DNA of 64,000 bases from Herbaspirillum rhizosphaerae (GTDB taxonomy: Bacteria; Pseudomonadota; Gammaproteobacteria; Burkholderiales; Burkholderiaceae_D). The DNA is taken from assembly GCF_001189965.1 (NCBI RefSeq), contig NZ_LFLU01000006.1, positions 1 to 64,000 on the forward strand, given 5' to 3'. The translations under genes were made by a program, and so were the position numbers. The notes under the pieces are model-generated. The model searched no databases. It was not told where the DNA came from and saw nothing but the letters and a program-made list of their open reading frames with translations. This document shows, piece by piece, positions 10,173 through 19,368 of the stretch. Within the stretch, counting starts at the first letter, position 1. Every line of letters begins with the position of its first letter.

Positions 10173-11762
10173 ATGGCATTGTCTTTCAAGAAAAAACTGC
10201 TCAGCCTGGCGTTCAGCAGCATCGCCGCCACGGTAGCGCTGCCTCTGACTGCGCATTCCGTCGCAGCGGCCGAACTCAAGATCGGTCTGTTCGCCGACGT
10301 CTCCACGCTGGATCCGCACTTCAACAACATTGCCCCGAACATCTCGCTGTCGTCGCATCTGTTCGATGCGCTGGTCAACGTCGACGCCACCGGCAAGCTG
10401 ATCCCCGGCCTCGCGGTATCGTGGAAAGCCGTCGATCCGACCACCTGGGAATTCAAGCTGCGCCGCGGCGTCAAGTTCCATGACGGCTCCGACTTCACGG
10501 CCGAAGACGTGGTGTTCTCGCTGGATCGCCCTGCCACGCTGACCAACAGCCCCGGCCCGTTCACCAGCTACACCAAGCAGATCGTCGCCAAAGAGATCGT
10601 CGATCCCTATACCGTGCGCCTGAAGACCGCGACGCCATACGGCCCGCTGGCGCTGGACGTGAGCACCATCTTCATCGTTTCCAAGAAGGCGGCGCAAAAC
10701 GCCACCACCGAAGACTTCAACAGCGGCAAGGCGTTGATCGGCACCGGTCCGTTCAAGTTCGGCAGCTTCAAGCGCGGCGACAGCATCGAGCTGGTGCGCA
10801 ACGACAGCTACTGGGGCGGCAAGGCCGACTGGGATAAGGTCACCTTCCGTATCCTGACTTCCGACGGTGCGCGCCTGGCGGCCCTGCTGGCCGGCGAAGT
10901 CGACGCCATCGACAGCGTGCCGCCGGCCGACGTGCCGAAGCTGAAGACCAATCCGAAATTCGAGCTGGTGCAACGCACTTCGTGGCGCACGATTTTCTGG
11001 ACGCTGGATCAGTCGCGCGACAAGACGCCTGATATCACCGACAAATCCGGCAAGCCATTGGACAAGAACCCGCTGAAGGACATCCGCGTCCGTCAGGCGA
11101 TCTCCAAGGCGATCAATCGCCAGGCCTTGACCGAGCGCACGCTGGAAGGCCTCGGCACGCCGGCATCGAACATCGTCGCCCCGGGCATCCTCGGTTATGC
11201 CGACAACCTGAAGGTCGAGAAGTACGATCCTGAAGGCGCCAAGAAGCTGCTGGCGGCTGCCGGCTATCCGAACGGTTTTGCATTGACGCTGCACGGCCCT
11301 AACAACCGCTACATCAACGATGAGCGCGTGGTGCAAACCGTCGCCCAATTCCTGAGCCGCGTCGGCATCCAGACCAAGGTCGAAACCTTCCCGCTGTCGG
11401 TCTACTTCGGCAAAGCGCGCAACGGCGACTTCAGCGTCGCCCTGCTGGGCTGGGGCACGCTGGCAGGCGACTTCGGCCTGCGCACGCTGGTCGGCACTAC
11501 CGATGCGAGCACCGGCTGGGGTTCGTGGAACTGGGGCAAATACAGCAATCCGCAAGTCGACAAGCTGGTGCAATCCTCGCTGGCCTCCGTCGATGAAAAG
11601 CAGCGCCAGGAATTCGCCAGGCAGGCGGCAACCGTGGCCCTGACCGATTACGCGGTGATTCCGCTGCATCACCAGTACGCGACCTGGGCCGTGCGCAAGG
11701 GCATCAAGTACACCCCGCGCATCGACGAATTCACCTTCGCGCATCAGTTCCATCCGCAATAA
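10173..11762 (+). CDS. ABC transporter periplasmic solute-binding protein, family 5 (peptide/nickel/opine type)
   Basis: A 529-residue exported binding protein. The ATG at 10173 has an AGGGAG site 6 bp upstream; a GTG one codon earlier is less well placed. The N-terminus is a classic Sec signal (KKK, then a hydrophobic stretch, ending AAA before ELKIG). The mature part follows the SBP_bac_5 pattern: LDPHFNN near the start, WEFKLRRGVKFHDGSDFTAEDVVFSL, and a late VDKLVQ...D segment. No permease or ATPase genes adjoin it and a strong terminator follows at once, so it is a solitary binding protein that must use a transporter encoded elsewhere. The ligand cannot be deduced. Confidence 0.9.
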   Translation: MALSFKKKLLSLAFSSIAATVALPLTAHSVAAAELKIGLFADVSTLDPHFNNIAPNISLSSHLFDALVNVDATGKLIPGLAVSWKAVDPTTWEFKLRRGVKFHDGSDFTAEDVVFSLDRPATLTNSPGPFTSYTKQIVAKEIVDPYTVRLKTATPYGPLALDVSTIFIVSKKAAQNATTEDFNSGKALIGTGPFKFGSFKRGDSIELVRNDSYWGGKADWDKVTFRILTSDGARLAALLAGEVDAIDSVPPADVPKLKTNPKFELVQRTSWRTIFWTLDQSRDKTPDITDKSGKPLDKNPLKDIRVRQAISKAINRQALTERTLEGLGTPASNIVAPGILGYADNLKVEKYDPEGAKKLLAAAGYPNGFALTLHGPNNRYINDERVVQTVAQFLSRVGIQTKVETFPLSVYFGKARNGDFSVALLGWGTLAGDFGLRTLVGTTDASTGWGSWNWGKYSNPQVDKLVQSSLASVDEKQRQEFARQAATVALTDYAVIPLHHQYATWAVRKGIKYTPRIDEFTFAHQFHPQ

Positions 11763-11786
11763 CGCAGCACGCGTCGCATGACGTCG

Positions 11787-11822
11787 AAAGGCCTGCCGGC
11801 ATGTTTGCCGCAGGCCTTTTTT
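11787..11822 (+). terminator. Rho-independent terminator of the binding-protein gene
   Basis: A perfect 10-bp stem (AAAGGCCTGC at 11787-11796 with GCAGGCCTTT at 11810-11819) and a 13-nt loop, followed by T residues. It begins 25 bp after the stop at 11762. Confidence 0.9.
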
Positions 11823-11902
11823 CTTGCTCGCTGTAATATCCGATGCAGCATCGCGACTAATCGGTATTTGCCGACTTGCAGACTTAACCGAAGGTAACCA
11901 AC

Positions 11903-12475
11903 ATGAAAAAAAACCTCCTGCCCATGGCGCTCTCCTCGCTCCTCCTCTGCACCGGCTGGTCGGCGCCCGGCGCCGCACACGCGCAGCAGACCGGCGACGT
12001 GGTTGAACTGCCGCTGATCTCCGGCTGGTACGACGGCAAGGTGGTGCGCTATATCACCACCGATGTGTCCGATAAAAAGGCGGCCGCCGACATGGGCGCC
12101 AACTATGTGCCGCGGCTGGCCAACGCCATCAGCCAGCAGCGCCAGCCGGGGCAACCCGGCGCTGTCGAGCGCATCTATTCGTTTGTGAATTTCAGGCAAG
12201 GCGGCGTGCTGCCTTCGCTGCCGCAGCCGACCGGCGCCGCCAGCGAAAACGTCAACTATTCACCGCTGTGGCAAGTGCACAAGGTGAGCTGGCTGCCGGG
12301 GAAACAGCCGCGCGTATTGAAGTCGGAAGAAGAAGTGCTGGCCGCCGAAGAAGCCGGCCTGGTCAGCATTGAAAAGACCAACCTGATCGTCAATTGCCCG
12401 GTGGTGTTTTCAGCGGAAGGCGACGCGCTGCCGAACATCCGCATCCATCTCGCCAACCAGGATCCGGAACCCTGA
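11903..12475 (+). CDS. Secreted protein of unknown function
   Basis: 190 residues. The N-terminus (MKKN, then a hydrophobic run, then AAHAQQ) is a Sec signal peptide with likely cleavage after AHA. The mature part has no membrane helix and no motif I can tie to an enzyme. Notable features are a GWYDG segment near its start, a Pro/Gln-rich middle (QQRQPGQPG) and a lone Cys in VNCPVVF. I recognise it only as one of the exported proteins of unknown function common in this group. The start has AAGG upstream. It is followed 5 bp later by the convergent MFS gene. Confidence 0.75.
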   Translation: MKKNLLPMALSSLLLCTGWSAPGAAHAQQTGDVVELPLISGWYDGKVVRYITTDVSDKKAAADMGANYVPRLANAISQQRQPGQPGAVERIYSFVNFRQGGVLPSLPQPTGAASENVNYSPLWQVHKVSWLPGKQPRVLKSEEEVLAAEEAGLVSIEKTNLIVNCPVVFSAEGDALPNIRIHLANQDPEP

Positions 12476-12480
12476 GCGCC

Positions 12481-13713
12481 CTATTTCTTGTCGACCGGCG
12501 CCAACCGGTCGACCTGGAACAATTGCGGAAACAGGCGTATCCACAGCACCACCACCACCAGCGTGCCGATACCGCCGATCAGCACCGCCGGCACGGCGCC
12601 GAACCACGCGGCGGTAAGCCCGGATTCAAATTCGCCCAACTGATTCGAGGTGCCGATGAATACCGAATTGACGGCGCTCACGCGGCCGCGCATTGCATCC
12701 GGCGTTTCCAGTTGCACGAAGGTTGAGCGCACCACCACGCTGATCATATCGGATGCCCCCAGCACCACCAGCGCCAGCAGCGACACCACAAAGGACTGCG
12801 ACAGCCCGAACACGATCGTCGCGCAGCCGAAGATGGCGACCGCAATGAACATGGTGCGGCCGATGCGGCCTCTCAGCGGATTGCGCGCCAGGAACAAGGC
12901 AACCGACAAGGCGCCCACCGCCGGCGCCGAACGCAACAGGCCGAGGCCGACCGAATTGGTATGCAGAATGTCGTGCGCATACACCGGCAGCAAGGCCGTC
13001 GCGCCGCCCAGCAGCACGGCAAACAGATCGAGGGAAATCGCGCCGAAGATCGCCGGCTTGCTGCGGATGTAGGCGATACCGGCAAACACCGATTTGAGCG
13101 TGGCGTTCTCACGCTTGGACGGCGGCGTCTCGACTTTGATCAGCGACACCAGCACGCTGCACAAGATGAACATGGCGCAACTGGTGACATACACCACCGA
13201 CGGTCCCGCCACATACAGAAAGCCGCCCATCGCCGGGCCGACGATGATCGCTACCTGCGTGGCCGATGCGGATCCGGCAACGGCGCGCGGCAACAACGAC
13301 GGCGGCATCAGGGTCGGCAACATCGCCGACATGGTCGGTTTGCTGAACGCCCGGCCCGCGCCGATCACGAACACGATCGCAAAAATCGCCTCCTTGTTCA
13401 GCCAGCCGCCGATGCTGCCCGCAGCAAGAAGACCGGCGGCAATCGCTTCCACCAGGATACTGAAACGGGCCACCTGACGGCGGTCGTGGCGGTCGGCAAC
13501 GTGGCCGACAATGAACACCAGGAACAGCGAAGGAATGAATTGCACCAGCCCGACAATGCCGAGGTCGAAGGCGCTGTGCGTCAATTGATAGACTTGCCAG
13601 CCCACGGCGACGATCTGCATTTGCAGTGCAATCGTCGAGGCCACGCTTGCCAGCCAGAACAAACAAAAAGAGCGATGGTGCAACAGTTGTTCCGGAGCGA
13701 TTGAGGAAGTCAT
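12481..13713 (-). CDS. MFS exporter, EntS-like (MFS_3) family
   Basis: 410 residues with about 12 hydrophobic segments. The loop-2/3 motif appears as GHVADRHDRRQV, and a central basic loop (ETPPSKRENAT) separates the two six-helix halves. The N-terminal half (FWLASVASTIALQMQIVAVGWQVYQLT) matches the family of siderophore and drug exporters that includes EntS. No siderophore genes are near, so the exported compound is unknown. Its neighbours are convergent (secreted unknown) and divergent (aldo/keto reductase), so it appears to be monocistronic. Confidence 0.85.
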   Translation of the reverse strand: MTSSIAPEQLLHHRSFCLFWLASVASTIALQMQIVAVGWQVYQLTHSAFDLGIVGLVQFIPSLFLVFIVGHVADRHDRRQVARFSILVEAIAAGLLAAGSIGGWLNKEAIFAIVFVIGAGRAFSKPTMSAMLPTLMPPSLLPRAVAGSASATQVAIIVGPAMGGFLYVAGPSVVYVTSCAMFILCSVLVSLIKVETPPSKRENATLKSVFAGIAYIRSKPAIFGAISLDLFAVLLGGATALLPVYAHDILHTNSVGLGLLRSAPAVGALSVALFLARNPLRGRIGRTMFIAVAIFGCATIVFGLSQSFVVSLLALVVLGASDMISVVVRSTFVQLETPDAMRGRVSAVNSVFIGTSNQLGEFESGLTAAWFGAVPAVLIGGIGTLVVVVLWIRLFPQLFQVDRLAPVDKK

Positions 13714-13833
13714 TGGAGGGAAATATTCTTATGCGGTGAGGGACGCTGCGCGAAGTTTCACGCGCGGATATACTACTTCATTTCCCGCACGCCGTCTGTC
13801 CGTGTTCTGTCAGCTTTCCGAAAGGATTCACCC

Positions 13834-14883
13834 ATGCAATACCGCCCTCTTGGCCGCACCAACATCAATGTCAGCCTGATCACGCTCGGCACCATGACCT
13901 GGGGCGAACAAAACTCCGAGGCCGAAGCGCACTCCCAGCTTGACTACGCCACCGAGCGCGGCATCAACCTGATCGATGTCGCCGAAATGTATCCGGTGCC
14001 GCCCAAAGCGGAAACCCAGGGCCTGAGCGAACGCTATCTCGGCACCTGGCTCAAGAAATCCGGCAAGCGCGACCAACTGCTGATCGCCACCAAGGCCACC
14101 GGCCCGGCGCGCAAGCCGCACAATCCGCGCCACATCCGCGGCGGCATCAACAACTTCGACCGCAAGGGTCTGACGGAAGCGCTCAACGGCAGCCTCGAAC
14201 GCCTGCAACTCGATCACGTCGATCTGTATCAATTGCACTGGCCGGATCGCAGCGTCAACAGCTTCGGCCAGCTCAACTATGCACACATCGCCGACGAGGA
14301 TACGGTCGCCATTGATGAAACGCTGCGCATCCTGTCCGAGTTCGTCAAAGCCGGCAAAATCCGCCACATCGGCCTGTCCAACGAAACCTCGTGGGGTGTT
14401 GCGCAATTCCTGCGTGCTGCAGAAAAATTTGATCTGGAACGCATCGTCACGATCCAGAATCCCTACAACCTGCTCAATCGCGGGTTCGAAATCAACCTCG
14501 CCGAATTCGCTCATCGCGAACAAGTCGGTCTGCTGGCATACTCGCCGCTGGCCTTCGGCATGCTGTCCGGCAAATACGAAAACGGCGCGCGTCCTGCCGC
14601 CGGCCGCCTGACCCTGTTTGAACGTTTCACGCGCTACACCAACCCGCAAGCCGAAGCCGCGACCAAGGCCTACGTCGCCCTCGCCCGCAAGCACGGCATC
14701 GATCCGGCGCAAATGGCGCTGGCCTATGTCAACAGCCGACCGTTCGTCACCTCCAACATCATCGGCGCCACCACCATGGAGCAGTTGCGCAGCAACATCG
14801 ACAGCCTGTCGGTCCAACTGCCGGCGGAGATCATCGAGCAGATCGATGCGATCCACAAGACGCAGCCCAATCCCGCCCCCTGA
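13834..14883 (+). CDS. NADP(H)-dependent aldo/keto reductase, Tas-like
   Basis: A 349-residue (alpha/beta)8 oxidoreductase. The catalytic tetrad is visible: Asp and Tyr in DVAEMYPV, Lys in LLIATKATG and His in LYQLHWPDR. The insertion around PPKAETQGLSERYLGTWL and the overall length fit E. coli Tas and its relatives, which reduce carbonyls with NADPH; the natural substrate is not settled for the family. The start has a good AAGGA site. The gene is followed by a strong bidirectional terminator and stands alone. Confidence 0.92.
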   Translation: MQYRPLGRTNINVSLITLGTMTWGEQNSEAEAHSQLDYATERGINLIDVAEMYPVPPKAETQGLSERYLGTWLKKSGKRDQLLIATKATGPARKPHNPRHIRGGINNFDRKGLTEALNGSLERLQLDHVDLYQLHWPDRSVNSFGQLNYAHIADEDTVAIDETLRILSEFVKAGKIRHIGLSNETSWGVAQFLRAAEKFDLERIVTIQNPYNLLNRGFEINLAEFAHREQVGLLAYSPLAFGMLSGKYENGARPAAGRLTLFERFTRYTNPQAEAATKAYVALARKHGIDPAQMALAYVNSRPFVTSNIIGATTMEQLRSNIDSLSVQLPAEIIEQIDAIHKTQPNPAP

Positions 14884-14900
14884 TCCGCTGCGAGCAAGAC

Positions 14901-14935
14901 AAAAAGCCCACCGGTTTGCGCCGGCGGGCTTTTTT
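14901..14935. terminator. Bidirectional terminator between the aldo/keto reductase and dctP
   Basis: The stem AAAAAGCCCACCGG pairs with CCGGCGGGCTTTTT, with one A-C mismatch and a 6-nt loop. A-runs on the left and T-runs on the right let it stop both converging transcripts. Confidence 0.88.
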
Positions 14936-14961
14936 ATTGCCAAGATCGAAAATGCGTTGAT

Positions 14962-15978
14962 TTATTTCACGCCCAGATTCGCGGTTTCCTTGTAAATTTC
15001 CTGGATCAGATCCTTGCCTACACGCGCCTCCATCGACTTGTGTACCGGCAGCATCGCTTTGCGCCATTCCGCTTTTTCAGCATCGGTCAGATAGTAAACC
15101 TTGGTCTTGCCGGAAGCCTTGATCGCCGCCAGCGCATCTTCATTCTCTTGCTGGGCAATCGCGTTGGCGTAGCGCGTCGCATCTTTCATTGCCGACTCGA
15201 GTTGCGCGCGAATGTCAGGCGGCAGGTTGTCCCAGAACTTCTTGTTCACGATCACCGCATAGCCGATGTAGCCGTGATCGGACACCGTCAGCTGCGACTG
15301 CACTTCATACACTTTCTGCGTGTAGATATTGGAAGGCGTATTCTCGCTGCCGTCGACCACGCCGGTCTGCATGGCCTGGTACACCTCGGAGAACGCCAGC
15401 ACCTGCGGATTGGCCTTCAGGGCGCGGAACTGTTCGTCCAGCACCTTGGATGATTGGATACGCATCTTCAGGCCGCGGAAGTCGTCAACCTTGTGCAAGG
15501 GCTTGTTGGCGGTCATCACCTTCATGCCGTTGTCCCAATAGGCCAATCCCTTGATGCCCTTGCTTTCCAGTTTCTTGAACAGGCCTTGCCCGATCGGGCC
15601 TTCGGTGATGCGCGCCAGCACCGCGCGGTTCGGGAAGATGTAAGGCAAGTCGAATACTTCGTATTCCTTCACGCCGAGCGGACCGAACTTGGCCAGCGAC
15701 GGCGCCAGCATTTGCACCGCGCCGAGCTGCAGCGCTTCCAGCTCTTCCTTGTCCTTGTAAAGCTGGCTGTTGGGATACACCTCCACCTTCACGCGGCCTT
15801 TGGTGCGCTCTTCCGCCAGCTGCTTGAAGCGTTCCGCTCCCTTGCCCTTGGGCGTGTTGTTCGCCACGACGTGGCTGAACTTGATCACGATAGGCTGCTG
15901 CGCCAGTGCAGGAACTGCCTGCACTGCTAATGCCAGAACAACCGCCGTCGTTGCAGCGGTCAATATTTTTTTCATCAT
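14962..15978 (-). CDS. dctP: TRAP transporter substrate-binding protein, DctP family
   Basis: A 338-residue periplasmic binding protein with a Sec signal (MMKK...VPALAQQ). The DctP fold is recognisable from IKFSHVVANNTPKGKGAERF, the YPNSQLYKDKEELEAL segment, GLKMRIQSSKV and the conserved VYQAMQTGVVDGSENTPSNI. Family members bind small mono- or dicarboxylates. It is the last gene of the six-gene operon, 21 bp after the alcohol dehydrogenase. The membrane partners DctQ and DctM are absent. In the Pseudomonas itaconate locus a DctPQM system accompanies the same enzymes, so itaconate or a similar C5 acid is a reasonable guess. The start has GAGGAG 7 bp upstream. Confidence 0.92.
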   Translation of the reverse strand: MMKKILTAATTAVVLALAVQAVPALAQQPIVIKFSHVVANNTPKGKGAERFKQLAEERTKGRVKVEVYPNSQLYKDKEELEALQLGAVQMLAPSLAKFGPLGVKEYEVFDLPYIFPNRAVLARITEGPIGQGLFKKLESKGIKGLAYWDNGMKVMTANKPLHKVDDFRGLKMRIQSSKVLDEQFRALKANPQVLAFSEVYQAMQTGVVDGSENTPSNIYTQKVYEVQSQLTVSDHGYIGYAVIVNKKFWDNLPPDIRAQLESAMKDATRYANAIAQQENEDALAAIKASGKTKVYYLTDAEKAEWRKAMLPVHKSMEARVGKDLIQEIYKETANLGVK

Positions 15979-15999
15979 TCTCAGTCTCCTCGTTGTACC

Positions 16000-17124
16000 T
16001 CAAAAAACAATCAGATCGCGCAACCCTTCCCCCGAAGCCAGACGGTCAAAGCCGCTGTTGATATCAGACAGGGCCAGACGCTGTCCCATCAATTTGTCGA
16101 CCGGCAGCCGTCCGCTCTGATACAGGCCGATATAACGCGGGATATCGCGCACCGGCACGCAAGAGCCGATATAGCTGCCTTTGACCGTGCGCTCCTCGGC
16201 CACCAGGCTAACCTGCTGCAAGGCCCATTTCTGATCCGGCGCGGGCAAGCCGGCTGTCACGGTCATGCCGCCGCGGCGCGTCATCCGGTAGGCCGCTTCC
16301 ATGGCTTGCACCGAACCGGCCATCTCGAAGGCGTAGTCGACGCCGCCTTTCGTCAGCGCCTTGACCTTCTCCACCGCATCGGGATCGCGTGCGTTGACCG
16401 TGGCGGTCGCGCCGAGCGACCTCGCCAGTTCCAGCTTGCTGTCGTGCAGGTCAATGGCGATCACCTCGCGCGCGCCGGAGGCCAGCGCGCCCAGCATGGC
16501 GCACAGACCGACGCCGCCCAGGCCGAGCACGGCAGCGGTGGTGCCGGCTTTCACTTCGGCGGTGTTGACTGCGGCGCCGACGCCGGTCAATACGGCACAA
16601 CCGAACAAGGCAGCTTCCACCGGATCGATGTCCGCCTCGATCTTGACGCAGGAGCGGCGCGACACCACCGCGTGATCGGCAAACGCCGACACGCCGAGAT
16701 GATGGTTGATGACTTTGTTCTGCCCGCGCAGGCGCATGGCGCCCGACAGCAACTGGCCCTTGGTGTTGGCCTCCGCGCCCGGTTCGCACAATGCCGGACG
16801 GCCCTCCATGCAGGGCATGCAATGCCCGCAGCTCGGTACAAACACCAGCACGACCAGATCGCCGGGACGCAGATCGTGGACGCCGGCGCCGACTTCCACC
16901 ACCTCGCCGGAAGCCTCATGCCCCAGCGCCATCGGCACCGGACGCGGACGCGCGCCGGTAATCACCGACAGGTCGGAATGGCACAGGCCGGCGGCGCGCA
17001 TTTTGATCAGCACCTCCCCCGGTCCCGGCGCATCGAGATCCAGCTCTTCAATCCGCAGCGGCCGGCTGCTGGCGAAAGGTTCGACCGTGGTCATTTCTCG
17101 TAATACTGCAGCCTGGATCTTCAT
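16000..17124 (-). CDS. Zinc-dependent alcohol dehydrogenase (medium-chain)
   Basis: 374 residues. The catalytic zinc site is GLCHSDLSVITG...GHEASG, the structural zinc loop is CGHCMPCMEGRPALC, and the cofactor fingerprint is GLGGVG followed by AID (NAD+ preference). It is related to, but clearly distinct from, the class III enzyme at 5284-6390: it lacks the HTDYYTL signature of glutathione adducts. It lies in the operon between the CitE-like lyase (126 bp) and dctP (21 bp). A role in oxidising a hydroxyacid or alcohol feeding the CoA pathway is inference. Confidence 0.88.
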   Translation of the reverse strand: MKIQAAVLREMTTVEPFASSRPLRIEELDLDAPGPGEVLIKMRAAGLCHSDLSVITGARPRPVPMALGHEASGEVVEVGAGVHDLRPGDLVVLVFVPSCGHCMPCMEGRPALCEPGAEANTKGQLLSGAMRLRGQNKVINHHLGVSAFADHAVVSRRSCVKIEADIDPVEAALFGCAVLTGVGAAVNTAEVKAGTTAAVLGLGGVGLCAMLGALASGAREVIAIDLHDSKLELARSLGATATVNARDPDAVEKVKALTKGGVDYAFEMAGSVQAMEAAYRMTRRGGMTVTAGLPAPDQKWALQQVSLVAEERTVKGSYIGSCVPVRDIPRYIGLYQSGRLPVDKLMGQRLALSDINSGFDRLASGEGLRDLIVF

Positions 17125-17250
17125 GTCTGTCTCCCGTTTCAGATGATGCGTTGATGGTCGAATGGCGTCCGCTTGGAAATTGGATAATACGTTTTGATTT
17201 AGATCTCCGTTTTACCCTATTTCCGCCCGCAATTCGACTATTGCCGCACT

Positions 17251-18114
17251 TCACTCTTCATCGGACGTCTGCCTGTTCTGCTGCAGGAAGCGCTCCGCCT
17301 GCATGATCACCGGTTTGTCGATCATCTTGCCGTTCAGCGAGATCGCACCGCCGTCGCTCTTTGCCACCGCATCCATGACGGCGCGCGCCCAGGCGATCTC
17401 TTCCTCGCTCGGCAGGAAGCCCTGATTGACGACCTCCACCTGAAGCGGATGAATGCACAATTTCGCACCGAAACCGGTGCGCCGCGCGCGGCTGACCGCC
17501 GCCGCCAGAAACGGCACATCGTCAAAACTCGTTGTCACACCATCGACCGGCTGCGCGATGTTCGCCAGCCTTGAAGCGATCACCATCTCGATCCGCAAAT
17601 GCGACAGTTCGCTCTCCAGCGGTTCGCACTGGATGCCGAGATCGACTTGCAGGTCGATCGATCCGAATACCAGCCGCCCGACGTTTTCGGCTTGCGCAAT
17701 CTGACGCATCCGCGCGATGCCCGCTGCGGTTTCAATCAACGCCAGCACGCGCGACTGGCTGCGCGGTCCGGTGAAGTGCCGGCCGATAGCGCGAATCGCG
17801 TCGCAGTCTTCCGCCTTGGGCAGGACGATGCCGGCGATGCTTCCTGCAGACGCGGCGGCGAAACAGCGAACGTCATCCGCATGCCATGGCGTATCGGCGG
17901 CATTGATGCGTATCCACAGATTGGCGGGCGGCTGTACCTGCTGCGCAAGCCAGTCCGCCAGGGTGTCCCTTGCCTGTGTCTTGAGCGACGGTGCGACCGC
18001 GTCCTCCAAATCCACGATCACTGCATCTGCGCCGCTGCTCAAGGCCTTGATGTAACGATCCGGCCGGTTGGCAGGAACGAACAGATAGGAGCGGGCTGAC
18101 GCTGCGGCTGACAT
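17251..18114 (-). CDS. CitE-like (HpcH/HpaI family) CoA-ester lyase, candidate (S)-citramalyl-CoA lyase
   Basis: 287 residues. It has the RSYLFVPANRPDR start, the DLEDAV metal/CoA motif, ALIETAAGI, FGSIDLQVDLG and the late GFGAKLCIHPLQV motif of CitE-type enzymes. These cleave citramalyl-, malyl- or citryl-CoA. Its ATG overlaps the last base of the CoA-transferase gene, a sign of tight coupling. Next to a CaiB transferase and a FAS1-like hydratase, the best-supported role is cleavage of (S)-citramalyl-CoA to acetyl-CoA and pyruvate, as by Ccl in itaconate-degrading pseudomonads. The exact substrate is inference. Confidence 0.85.
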   Translation of the reverse strand: MSAAASARSYLFVPANRPDRYIKALSSGADAVIVDLEDAVAPSLKTQARDTLADWLAQQVQPPANLWIRINAADTPWHADDVRCFAAASAGSIAGIVLPKAEDCDAIRAIGRHFTGPRSQSRVLALIETAAGIARMRQIAQAENVGRLVFGSIDLQVDLGIQCEPLESELSHLRIEMVIASRLANIAQPVDGVTTSFDDVPFLAAAVSRARRTGFGAKLCIHPLQVEVVNQGFLPSEEEIAWARAVMDAVAKSDGGAISLNGKMIDKPVIMQAERFLQQNRQTSDEE

Positions 18115-19304
18115 CAGATTGCTCCGCGCTCGCGCATCTGATCGATCTGCGTCTGCGCATAACCGAGCTTGCCGAGAATGGCGTCGGTATGCTGGCCCAG
18201 CGCAGGGATCGGATCCATGCGGAAGTCGTAAGTATTATTGACGCCCGGCGGCAGCAATGCCGGCAGCGTGCCGGCCGGCGAGCCGACCTCGGCCCAGCGT
18301 TCGCGCGCCGCCAGCTGCGGGTGCTGCCACAAGTCTTGCATGGTGTTGACGTGAGCGTTGGCGATCTGCGCTTCGTCCAGCCGAGCCACCACCTGCTCCG
18401 CCGTCAGCGGCGCGAACATGTCGAGGATCAGTTGGCGCAATTCCGCGCGATTCTCATGCCGGCGCGAATTGCTCGAGAAGCGCGCATCCAGCGTCAGGGC
18501 CGGGTCTTGCAGCACCGATTCGCAAAACACTTTCCACTCGCGCTCGTTCTGCAAGCCCAGCATCACCACCTTGCCGTCGCCGGCCGTGAACGGGCCGTAG
18601 GGATAAATCGTCGCGTGTTCCGCACCGGAACGCACCGGCGCCGACGCACCCTGGTAGGCGTAATACATCGGGAAACTCATCCACTCCGTCAGCGACTCCA
18701 GCATCGACAGATCGATGTGGCTGCCGACGCCGTCGCGGCCGCGTTTGATCAACGCCGCCAGGATGTGCGAGTAGGCGTACATGCCGGCGGCGATATCGGC
18801 GATGGAACAACCTGCCTTGGCTTGCTCGCCGGCAGTCCCCGTCACCGACAGGAAGCCGGCTTCGCTCTGGATCAGCAAGTCGTAGGCCTTCTTGTCGCGA
18901 TAAGGGCCGTTCTCGCCATAGCCTGAGATATCGCAGACGATCAGGCGCGGATTCTTCTTGTGCAGCACCGCTGCCGACAGGCCCAGCCCCGCCGCCGCTC
19001 CCGGCGCCAGGTTCTGCACCAGCACGTCGGCTTCGGACAGCAGCTTGTCGATGATGATCTTGCCATCTTCGTCTTTCAGATTCAGCGTGAGGCTTTCCTT
19101 GGAGCGGTTGGTCCAGACGAAATGCGAGGACAGTCCGTTGACGCGCTCGTCGTAGCCGCGCGCGAAGTCGCCGACGCCGGGCCGCTCGACCTTGATCACC
19201 CGTGCCCCCATGTCGGCCAGCTGGCGCGTGCAAAACGGCGCGGCGATGGCGTGTTCGAGACTGACGACGGTGATGCCTTCGAGAGGACGTAAGGATTGCA
19301 TCAT
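18114..19304 (-). CDS. CaiB/BaiF family CoA-transferase (class III), candidate itaconate CoA-transferase
   Basis: 396 residues with the class III transferase pattern: LEHAIAAPFCTRQLADMGARVIKVERPG at the start (CoA site), NRSKESLTLNLK, and YDLLIQSEAG with the catalytic Asp that forms the aspartyl-CoA intermediate. Family members move CoA between carboxylic acids, usually with succinyl-CoA as donor. It is followed with a 1-nt overlap by the CitE-like gene and preceded at 64 bp by an acyl-CoA dehydrogenase. The operon composition favours activation of itaconate or a related methyl-branched C5 diacid (Ict role), which sequence alone cannot prove. Confidence 0.86.
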   Translation of the reverse strand: MMQSLRPLEGITVVSLEHAIAAPFCTRQLADMGARVIKVERPGVGDFARGYDERVNGLSSHFVWTNRSKESLTLNLKDEDGKIIIDKLLSEADVLVQNLAPGAAAGLGLSAAVLHKKNPRLIVCDISGYGENGPYRDKKAYDLLIQSEAGFLSVTGTAGEQAKAGCSIADIAAGMYAYSHILAALIKRGRDGVGSHIDLSMLESLTEWMSFPMYYAYQGASAPVRSGAEHATIYPYGPFTAGDGKVVMLGLQNEREWKVFCESVLQDPALTLDARFSSNSRRHENRAELRQLILDMFAPLTAEQVVARLDEAQIANAHVNTMQDLWQHPQLAARERWAEVGSPAGTLPALLPPGVNNTYDFRMDPIPALGQHTDAILGKLGYAQTQIDQMRERGAI

Positions 19305-19368
19305 GATTTTTCTCTTGCCTGAAAAGTTGATAGGGACGAATGCCTCAGCGAAAAGGAACCCCGGCGCA

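Noticed and set aside
10158-11978. A 606-codon minus-strand frame opposite the family 5 binding protein
   Set aside because: It reads through the terminator hairpin, has no domain, and the sense protein has a signal peptide and full family pattern.
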